A stretch of DNA of 5,571 nt from an uncultured Collinsella sp. (lineage in GTDB: Bacteria > Actinomycetota > Coriobacteriia > Coriobacteriales > Coriobacteriaceae), in the NCBI GenBank assembly GCA_900555585.1, contig USLT01000057.1:1-5571 (forward strand), in the 5' to 3' direction. The position numbers were made by a program, and so were the translations under genes. Positions 1-5,571 of this stretch are shown piece after piece. The notes beneath the pieces are model-generated. The model made no database searches. It saw only the letters and a program-made list of their open reading frames with translations, and was not told where the DNA came from. The first letter of the stretch is position 1. Each line of letters begins with the position of its first letter.

Positions 1-562
1 CGACGATGACCACGTCGCGCATGTGGTCGACGGCCTCGCGAATGGATGCGCGGACGATCTCGACGGGATTCTTGCCGTCGCCGCGGAACACCGGCACGCC
101 GATCTCTCCGCCGAGCGTGGCGAGCTGGTCCGCGGCGGCGGGACGATAGACGTCGCACGCGGCGAGCAGCGGGCTCTTGCCCTGCTTCTTGAGCATGTGG
201 GCGAGCTTGACCGCGGCCGTGGTCTTACCGGAGCCCTGCAGGCCGACGAGCATGATCACGTTGGGGATCCTGCTCGACAGCACGAGCTTGCTCTCGGTTC
301 CGCCGAGCAGCTCGATGAGCTCGTCGAGAACGATCTTCACGACGTTTTGCGCCGGCGTCAGGGACTCCAGCACCTCGGCGGTCATGCAGCGGTCCTTCGT
401 CTTGGCGACGAACTCCTTGACGACCTTGTAGTTGACGTCCGCCTCAAGCAGAGCCATGCGGATATCGCGCATCGCCGAGGTGATATCGGCCTCGGTGAGC
501 TTGCCCTTGCCGCGAAGGCGGTCGAAGGTATCGTTCAGGCGATCGGAAAGGCTATTGAACAC
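1..562 (-). CDS. ffh: Ffh, signal recognition particle GTPase (SRP54), 5' part only
   Basis: Ffh is the protein subunit of the bacterial signal recognition particle. It binds SRP RNA and signal sequences of nascent membrane proteins and docks with FtsY in a GTP-dependent way. The visible 187 residues start MFNSLSDRLNDTFDRLRGKG, a typical Ffh N terminus. The helical N domain covers about 1-95 and includes the SLTPAQNVVKIV segment at about 67-78. The G domain follows, with the P-loop GLQGSGKTT at 107-115 and DVYRPAAADQL at 137-147. The fragment stops at VVIV-D, just where the DTAGR motif would follow. The rest of the G domain and the methionine-rich M domain lie beyond the left edge. The GTG start at 560-562 is chosen because it gives the family N terminus and has AAGGGGG 6 nt upstream. 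The gene lies 72 nt after ftsY in the same direction, so co-transcription is likely. Translation was read by hand; the frame is open to the window edge. Confidence 0.96.
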   Translation of the reverse strand, partial: MFNSLSDRLNDTFDRLRGKGKLTEADITSAMRDIRMALLEADVNYKVVKEFVAKTKDRCMTAEVLESLTPAQNVVKIVLDELIELLGGTESKLVLSSRIPNVIMLVGLQGSGKTTAAVKLAHMLKKQGKSPLLAACDVYRPAAADQLATLGGEIGVPVFRGDGKNPVEIVRASIREAVDHMRDVVIV

Positions 563-568
563 GGGTAT

Positions 569-575
569 CCCCCTT
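569..575 (-). promoter_or_regulatory. Ribosome binding site of ffh
   Basis: On the minus strand AAGGGGG lies 6 nt (ATACCC) before the GTG at 562. It is the strongest Shine-Dalgarno-like sequence in the window and fixes the ffh start. A strong independent site fits a gene separated from ftsY by 72 nt, which cannot depend on close translational coupling as ftsY may. Confidence 0.8.
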
Positions 576-634
576 GGATCGGTCGTAACGTGAAGCCCTG
601 GCGGGCGGATGATGGCTGGCGGAAGGTATGGAGC

Positions 635-1546
635 CTACTCGCCCACGAGTGCGCGCGCGAAGTCGGAGGCGTCGAATTCCTGCAGATCCTCCACCTGCTC
701 GCCGACGCCGACTCGATAGATCGGCAGCTTGAGCCTGCTGGCGACGGCCAGGGCGATGCCGCCCTTCGCGGTGCCGTCGAGCTTGGTGAGGATGATTCCG
801 TCGAGGCCGAGCGCGTCGTTGAACTCGATGGCCTGGTTGAGGCCGTTCTGGCCCGTCGCGGCGTCGATGACGAGGACGACGTGGACGGCCATGGGCCCGC
901 GCTTCATCTGCTCGGCGCGCTTACGGGTGACCTTGACGACCTTGGCGAGCTCGCGCATGAGGTCGGCCGAGGTGTGCAGGCGCCCCGCGGTGTCGATGAG
1001 CACCAGGTCGCTGCCGAGGGCGTCTGCTTGGTCGAGCACGTCGTAGCAGACGCTCGCGGGGTCGCTGCCGCGCTCGCGCTTGACGACGGGAACGCCGGCG
1101 CGCTGGCCCCATACGTCGAGCTGCTCGATCGCCGCGGCTCGGAACGTATCGGCGCTGCCGATCACGACCCCCTTGCCGCGGTGCGCCATGTCGCTGGCGA
1201 TCTTGCCGACGGTGGTCGTCTTGCCCGCCCCGTTGATGCCGACGAAGAGGACGCAGCTCGGCGTGTCGCGGAAGATATCGCCGTCGGGCTGCACGAAGAC
1301 CTCCGAGAGGCGGGCCGCCAGGGCCCCGCGCAGCTGCTCGGCGGACTTGAGGTTCTTCCGGGCCGCCTCGTCGCGCAGGTCGTCGGTGACCTGCATCGCG
1401 ATCTCGGCGCCCATGTCGCCCATGACGAGCGTGTCCTCGAGGTCCTCCCAGAAGTCCTCGTCGACCTCGCCGCCGAAGTAGAAGATCTCGTTCAGGCGCT
1501 CGCGGCTGCGCTCGAGGCCTCGGGAGAGTGCGTCAAAGAATCCCAT
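635..1546 (-). CDS. ftsY: FtsY, signal recognition particle receptor GTPase (short form)
   Basis: FtsY is the membrane-associated receptor that forms a symmetric GTPase dimer with Ffh and hands ribosome-nascent chain complexes to the Sec translocon. The 303-residue protein has an N domain (about 20-90) and a complete G domain. Visible GTPase motifs are the P-loop GINGAGKTT at 103-111, DTFRAAA at 133-139, DTAGR at 185-189, TKLDGTAKGG at 254-263 and GVGEQ at 280-284. The length is close to minimal FtsY proteins such as that of Thermus. The long acidic A domain of E. coli FtsY (497 residues) is missing. The first about 20 residues (MGFFDALSRGLERSRERLNE) can form an amphipathic, Arg-rich helix with Phe at 3-4, which likely serves as the lipid-binding membrane anchor. 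The ATG directly follows the smc stop codon with no gap, suggesting translational coupling. The stop is TAG. The family is certain. Confidence 0.98.
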   Translation of the reverse strand: MGFFDALSRGLERSRERLNEIFYFGGEVDEDFWEDLEDTLVMGDMGAEIAMQVTDDLRDEAARKNLKSAEQLRGALAARLSEVFVQPDGDIFRDTPSCVLFVGINGAGKTTTVGKIASDMAHRGKGVVIGSADTFRAAAIEQLDVWGQRAGVPVVKRERGSDPASVCYDVLDQADALGSDLVLIDTAGRLHTSADLMRELAKVVKVTRKRAEQMKRGPMAVHVVLVIDAATGQNGLNQAIEFNDALGLDGIILTKLDGTAKGGIALAVASRLKLPIYRVGVGEQVEDLQEFDASDFARALVGE

Positions 1547-4500
1547 TTACGCGTTCACGACCTTTCCGGTTTCGCGATCAAGTTTCTGGCTTACCACACG
1601 GCTCACGCCGTCGGCCTGCATGGACACGCCGTAGAGCACGTCCGCCTCCTCCATGGTGCGCCGCTGGTGGGAGACGACCAGCAGCTGCGTGCTCTCGCGC
1701 AGCACGTTGATGGCGCCGATGAGCTTGGAGAGGTTGGAGTCGTCGAGAGCGGCCTCCACCTCGTCGAGCACGTAGAACGGCACCGTGCGCGTGCGGTACA
1801 CGGCGAAGAGCAGCGCGAGCGCGGTGAGGCTCTTCTCGCCGCCGCTCATGAGCATCATCTTGGTGATGCGCTTGCCGCGGGGCTGCGCGACGACCTCGAT
1901 GCCGGTATCCGCCGGATGCTCGGGATCGGTCATCTCCAGATGCGCCTGGCCGCCTGGGAAGAGCATCGCGAAGACCTCGCGGAAGTTCTGGTCGACCTTC
2001 TCGAAGGTGATCAGGAACTGCCTGCGCATCTTGCGATCGATCGCCGACGTGATCTTGGTGAGGGCGTGGCGCGCGCTCTCAAGATCCGCGAGCTGGCTCT
2101 CGACGTAGTCGGCGCGCTCCTTCAAGCGCTCGTACTCCTCGAAGGCGACCTGGTTGACCGGACCGAGGTTGTTGATCTTGCGAGCCAGCTCGGCGAGCTC
2201 GCGCTCGGCGGCGGCGCGGTCCTCGGGCGCGGGCAGCATGAGCGCCTCCTCCAGGACGGTCTGGCCGTCGGCGGTGATCGCCTTGACGGCGTTCTCGACC
2301 TTGACCTCGAGCTTTCCGCGCGCGACGCGGGCGTCGTTGACGGAGACGTTGGCTGCCTCGACCTCGGCCTTGGCCCGAACGACCTCGGCCTTGGCGTCCT
2401 CGATCGTCTTCTTGAGGGACGCCGAATCCGCCTCCTCGATGGACGCCTGGTCGCGCAGGCGCGCCGCCCAATCCATGGCGCGCTCGGACAGGGCCTGGTA
2501 GCGGTTATGCAGGGGATCGACGCGAAGCCTCAGAACCTCAAGGGAGCGCGAGGCCTGCTCGGTCGCGCGGATGCGGCGGTCGATGCCCTCGAGGCGGCCC
2601 TTGAGCTCCGGCTGGCGCACGGTGAGACTGCGCAGGCGCTCCCTGGACTGAGCGAGGCGCACCTTGGCGTCCGCGAGCTTTCCGGCGGCCTCGGCGTCCT
2701 CGGCCCGAACCCGGTCGAGCTCGTCCGTCGCGTCGGCGATGCGGCTCGAGAGCCCCTCCAGCTCGGACCGGGCCTCGTCGCGCTTGCGCGTGAGCTCGTC
2801 GACCTTCGGCTGGGCGGCGCGAACCTGCTCGGCGGCCTGCTCGCGACGGCGCTCGATCTGCTTCCTCTCGGCCAGCGCGCCCGAAAGCGACTGCTCGAGG
2901 CGCCCGATCTCGGAAAGCGCGGAACTGCGCTCGCCATCGAGTCGCGCGAGCTCTCCGGCGATCGAGCTCTCGGCGGCCCTGGACTGCTCGAGAGCCGAGG
3001 AAGCCTCCTCGACCTTGGTTCCGCAGTGCTCGAAGACGGCGGCGAGGTCGGGCTCGAGCCCCTCGAGCTCGCGTATGCGGCGCTTGCGCTCGAGCACGCC
3101 CGACCCGGCATCCGACGCGGTGCCGATGCGGACGACGCCGCCCGAGCTGACCTTGCATCCGTCGGGCGTGACGTAGACGACGCCGGAAACGACCGGCGCT
3201 TCGAGCGCGGCCTCGACGTCGTCGACGACGTAGATCCCGCCCAACAGCGACGAGACGACCGGGCCGTACCCGTCACGGACGCGGAGTCGCTCGACGAGGC
3301 GGTAGCCCGCGGCACCGGGGGCCCCATCGGGACAGGCGACGTCGCGCGCCATGAGCAGGGCCTCGCCGGAGGACTTGTCACCCGATCCGATCCCCCTTGC
3401 GATGGCGGCGAGATCCTCGCGCCCATTGAGGACGAACGCCTCGATATCGCTGGAAAGCAGGGACTCGACGAGGGGCTCGAGCTCCTTGGGCGCCTCGATG
3501 AGGTCGCCGAGGCGCGCATCGATCGAATCGGCGTGCTCGCGGGCGACCCTGGCGGCGAGCGGCGAGGAATCGCCGAGCTTGGCATCGAGCTTGCGGAGGC
3601 TCGATAGCTCCGAGCGGACCTCCGACAGCCTGCCGCGCGCCTCGGATTCATTCCGGCGAAGCGCATCCAGCGCCGTGCGAGCCGTCTGGATGTCCTCGCG
3701 CGCAGCATCCTGCCGGGACCGCGCATCCGCTATGAGGGCGTCGAGCTCCTCCACGCGTCCCCTGCGGCTCTCGAGGGAGGCCTGGACGTTCTCGGCGTCC
3801 GCCTCGATCTGCTCGAGGCGCGAGGCGTACATCGAATCCTCCAGCTCAGCGTTGGAGAGGGACTCCCTGACCTTGGCGAGGGAAAGGGACGAGTCGTCCA
3901 CGACGCGCTGCGCGTCGCGCTGGCGACGGTTGAGGCCCGAGATCTCCTCGTCGAGCTCGACCCTGCGGGCGTGCAGCCGGTCGGCGGCGGGAAGGAGCTC
4001 GTCGACATCGGCCTGGGCGATCTCCAACGCGGCGCGGACCTCGTCGAGCTGGCGCTCGATATCCTCGAGCTCGGAGGCGACGCGGCGGCGCTGGTGCTCG
4101 GAGCCCGAGAGCGTGCCGCGCATCTCGGAGAGGCGCGCGACCATGTTGCGGCCCTTCTCCTCGAGCAAGCGCATATCCGAACCGATGCGGCCGACGACGT
4201 CCTGCATATGGCGGCGCTGCTCGCCGAGGTCTCCGACGAACAGACCCTTCTCCTCGAGCATGACCTGGAGCTTCTCGAGCTCGCGCTCCTTCTCCGCCAC
4301 GCGGTAGCGCGAGAGCTCGAGCGACGCGGCGGCCTCGCGGGAGGCGCTCTCGATGTCGGCCCAGCTCGCCTGGAGGCGCCGGAGCTCGTCGACGGCGAGG
4401 ATCTGCGTGAGCTCGTGCGCGCGCTCGGAGAGCTCGCGATGCTTGCGCGCGCGGTCGACCTGGCGCTCGAGCGGCTTGAGCTGGCGCCCGATCTCCCGGT

Positions 4501-5083
4501 TGATATCGCGGGCGCGCGTGAGATGCTCGTCCATCGAGGCGATCTTGCGCAGCGCGCGCTCCTTGCGGCGCTTGTGCTTGGAGATGCCTGCGGCCTCTTC
4601 GATCAGGGCGCGGCGCTCCTCGGGCCGGCTCTGCAGGATGGCGTCGAGCTTGCCCTGGGAGATGATGGAATGCGTGTCCTTGCCGAGTCCCGAGTCGTGG
4701 AGGATGTCCTGGATGTCCATGAGCCTGCACGGGCTCGAGTTGATCAGGTACTCGCTCTCCCCCGACCGGTACATGCGCCTGGTGACCGCGACCTCGTTGA
4801 AGTCGACGGGAAGCATGTGGTCGGAGTTGTCGAGAACGAGCGTCACCTCGGCCACGCCGACGGGCTGGCGCGCGGAGGAACCGCTGAAGATCACGTCCTC
4901 CATCGCCTGGCCGCGTAGCTGCTTGGCGCTCTGCTCGCCGAGGACCCAAAGGATGGCGTCGGAGATATTCGACTTGCCGGAGCCGTTGGGGCCGACGATG
5001 ACCGTGAGACCGGGCTCGAAGCTCATGTGGGCGCGGTCGGCGAACGATTTGAATCCCTTTAAGGTGAGCGACTTGAGGTACAC
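1547..5083 (-). CDS. smc: SMC, chromosome segregation/condensation ATPase
   Basis: SMC dimerises and, with ScpA and ScpB, forms the ring-shaped complex that loads at parS/ParB sites and extrudes DNA loops to organise and segregate the chromosome. The 1178-residue product is close to the usual length (B. subtilis about 1186). It begins (GTG)YLKSLTLKGFKSFADR, the standard SMC N terminus. Walker A GPNGSGKSN is at 31-39 with K37, followed by R57 (QLRG) and the Q-loop SIISQGKLDAIL around Q143. A long coiled coil runs from about 165 to 500, rich in Glu, Arg, Leu and Ala. The hinge spans about 503-660 and the return coil about 665-1000. The C-terminal head has the ABC signature LMSGGEKSL at 1078-1086, Walker B YVLDEVEAALDD at 1104-1115 with catalytic E1108, and switch histidine H1139 in VVSHQRRTM. 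The open frame extends 342 nt further upstream, but that part is the out-of-frame shadow of rnc. The hinge lacks one conserved glycine (see findings). Confidence 0.98.
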   Translation of the reverse strand: MYLKSLTLKGFKSFADRAHMSFEPGLTVIVGPNGSGKSNISDAILWVLGEQSAKQLRGQAMEDVIFSGSSARQPVGVAEVTLVLDNSDHMLPVDFNEVAVTRRMYRSGESEYLINSSPCRLMDIQDILHDSGLGKDTHSIISQGKLDAILQSRPEERRALIEEAAGISKHKRRKERALRKIASMDEHLTRARDINREIGRQLKPLERQVDRARKHRELSERAHELTQILAVDELRRLQASWADIESASREAAASLELSRYRVAEKERELEKLQVMLEEKGLFVGDLGEQRRHMQDVVGRIGSDMRLLEEKGRNMVARLSEMRGTLSGSEHQRRRVASELEDIERQLDEVRAALEIAQADVDELLPAADRLHARRVELDEEISGLNRRQRDAQRVVDDSSLSLAKVRESLSNAELEDSMYASRLEQIEADAENVQASLESRRGRVEELDALIADARSRQDAAREDIQTARTALDALRRNESEARGRLSEVRSELSSLRKLDAKLGDSSPLAARVAREHADSIDARLGDLIEAPKELEPLVESLLSSDIEAFVLNGREDLAAIARGIGSGDKSSGEALLMARDVACPDGAPGAAGYRLVERLRVRDGYGPVVSSLLGGIYVVDDVEAALEAPVVSGVVYVTPDGCKVSSGGVVRIGTASDAGSGVLERKRRIRELEGLEPDLAAVFEHCGTKVEEASSALEQSRAAESSIAGELARLDGERSSALSEIGRLEQSLSGALAERKQIERRREQAAEQVRAAQPKVDELTRKRDEARSELEGLSSRIADATDELDRVRAEDAEAAGKLADAKVRLAQSRERLRSLTVRQPELKGRLEGIDRRIRATEQASRSLEVLRLRVDPLHNRYQALSERAMDWAARLRDQASIEEADSASLKKTIEDAKAEVVRAKAEVEAANVSVNDARVARGKLEVKVENAVKAITADGQTVLEEALMLPAPEDRAAAERELAELARKINNLGPVNQVAFEEYERLKERADYVESQLADLESARHALTKITSAIDRKMRRQFLITFEKVDQNFREVFAMLFPGGQAHLEMTDPEHPADTGIEVVAQPRGKRITKMMLMSGGEKSLTALALLFAVYRTRTVPFYVLDEVEAALDDSNLSKLIGAINVLRESTQLLVVSHQRRTMEEADVLYGVSMQADGVSRVVSQKLDRETGKVVNA

Positions 5084-5091
5084 GGCGCCTG

Positions 5092-5095
5092 CCTT
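5092..5095 (-). promoter_or_regulatory. Probable ribosome binding site of smc
   Basis: AAGG on the minus strand lies 8 nt before the GTG at 5083 and overlaps the TAA stop of rnc (TTAAGG). It is short, but the position is normal and it supports the GTG start. The overlap with the rnc stop suggests that ribosomes finishing rnc may help start smc. Confidence 0.5.
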
Positions 5096-5571
5096 AATCC
5101 AGCTTTTTCTTGAGAATGACCCCGTTATGGGTATAGCCCATGCGGTCGAGGGCGTCGAGGGCCGCGGCTGCCTCGGCCTCCTTCTTGGAGGAGCCCGAAC
5201 CGCGCCCGCGCCGTATGCCGTCCACGATGGCGACGGCGGTGAAGGTGGGCTCGTGAGCGGGGCCCGTGGTATCGATGAGCTTGTAGGCGGGCGCGTCCAT
5301 GCGGTCCGCTTGCACGCACTCCTGCAGATAGCTCTTAGGGTTGTCGGGCCGCTCGGCGCGCTCCGTAGCCAGATGCGGCTTGAGCGTGCGGGAGACGAAT
5401 TCCGCGGCGACATCCCAGCCGCCATCTATGTAGAGGGCGCCGACGAGCGCCTCGTACACGTTCTCGAGGGCGGAATGCATGCCGCGCGCGCCGGTGCCCG
5501 TCTCAGAGGGACCGAAGACGATGCACTTGTCGATTCCGAGCTCGCGCCCGACCTCGGAAAGCGTCATGCCC
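5094..5571 (-). CDS. rnc: Ribonuclease III, 3' part (5' end outside the window)
   Basis: RNase III cuts double-stranded RNA, including rRNA precursors, in a Mg2+-dependent reaction as a homodimer. The visible 158 residues hold the end of the nuclease domain and the whole double-stranded RNA-binding domain. The first part (GMTLSEVGRELGI, then GPSE) corresponds to the family stretch leading to LG-x-GE. The second catalytic helix reads ALENVYEALVGALYIDGG, at about fragment residues 34-51. The dsRBD runs from NPKSYLQE (about 77) through GPAHEPTF to GSGSSKKEAEAAAALDAL (about 124-141), with the RNA-contacting SSKK. A 14-residue tail ending KKKLD follows. The primary signature (ERLEFLGDAVL type) lies off the right edge. 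The frame is open to the edge, so the ATG at 5565-5567 is internal. One unusual residue is Asn at fragment position 37, where E. coli RNase III has the metal-binding D114. The stop lies 10 nt before smc. Confidence 0.96.
   Translation of the reverse strand, partial: GMTLSEVGRELGIDKCIVFGPSETGTGARGMHSALENVYEALVGALYIDGGWDVAAEFVSRTLKPHLATERAERPDNPKSYLQECVQADRMDAPAYKLIDTTGPAHEPTFTAVAIVDGIRRGRGSGSSKKEAEAAAALDALDRMGYTHNGVILKKKLD

Noticed and set aside
563..634. Possible terminator or promoter in the ftsY-ffh spacer
   Set aside because: The spacer is GC-rich but forms no convincing inverted repeat followed by a T run, and no clear -35/-10 pair is visible. The CTGGCGG direct repeat is short enough to be chance in GC-rich DNA.
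23..3607. Plus-strand open frame of 1194 codons antisense to ffh, ftsY and most of smc
   Set aside because: ffh, ftsY and smc all use the same minus-strand frame, and this frame pairs codon for codon with them. It stays open only because the sense genes avoid TTA, CTA and TCA, which are rare codons in GC-rich genomes. It ends at 3605-3607, where smc uses a CTA leucine codon. The product is low-complexity (Leu, Ala, Gly, Asp, Arg) with no recognisable domain, and it ignores all gene borders.
3700..4600. Repeated GAGCTCGTCGA- and CTCGAG-like patches that resemble a repeat family
   Set aside because: They come from Glu/Leu/Arg/Asp heptads of the SMC coiled coil with strong codon bias. Their spacing is irregular and they are coding, so they are not a repeat array or a CRISPR.
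3351..4918. Two plus-strand open frames opposite the SMC coiled coil (3351-4307 and 3971-4918)
   Set aside because: Both lie fully antisense to smc and have skewed compositions (Ser/Arg and Leu/Glu/Ala) mirroring the coiled-coil codons. They show no domain and no ribosome binding site that I could recognise.
2530..4949. Minus-strand frames at 2530-3726 and 3846-4949 overlapping smc
   Set aside because: They are out-of-frame readings of smc, rich in Arg, Pro, Ser and Ala. The smc frame itself is intact and matches the family throughout, so neither a frameshift nor an extra gene is needed.

Overview
The window is a conserved bacterial housekeeping block read entirely from the minus strand. In transcription order (right to left) it holds the 3' part of rnc (ribonuclease III), complete smc (chromosome condensation ATPase), complete ftsY (SRP receptor) and the 5' part of ffh (SRP GTPase). 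The DNA is GC-rich, clearly above 60% by eye, and two of the three visible starts are GTG. The C-terminal part of the SMC head (a YVLDEVEAALDD-type Walker B, a SHQxRTM switch motif and a GVSMQxDGVS ending) resembles the actinobacterial version of the protein. Together with the short FtsY and the gene order, this suggests an actinomycetote, most likely a member of the Coriobacteriia (Collinsella/Olsenella-like). That placement is inference from memory of the families, not a search.

Layout: rnc occupies 5094 to the right edge and its 5' end lies outside. After 10 nt comes smc (1547-5083, GTG start). Its TAA stop directly abuts the ATG of ftsY (635-1546). A 72-nt gap follows (563-634), then ffh begins at GTG 562 behind a strong ribosome binding site and runs off the left edge. 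About 98% of the window is coding, no stretch above 300 bases lacks a gene, and I see no promoter, terminator, RNA gene, mobile element or CRISPR array.

The tight spacing suggests one operon. FtsY and Ffh are the two partner GTPases of co-translational membrane targeting. SMC organises and segregates the chromosome, and RNase III processes double-stranded RNA such as rRNA precursors. The rnc-smc-ftsY-ffh linkage is widely known in Gram-positive bacteria.

I found no undescribed system here. The points worth a second look are residue-level: an Asn where RNase III normally has a metal-binding Asp, and the loss of one of the conserved SMC hinge glycines. Smaller points are the zero-gap smc/ftsY junction, the absence of ylxM, and a start-site trap for smc. 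A long antisense open frame of 3.6 kb is explained by codon avoidance.
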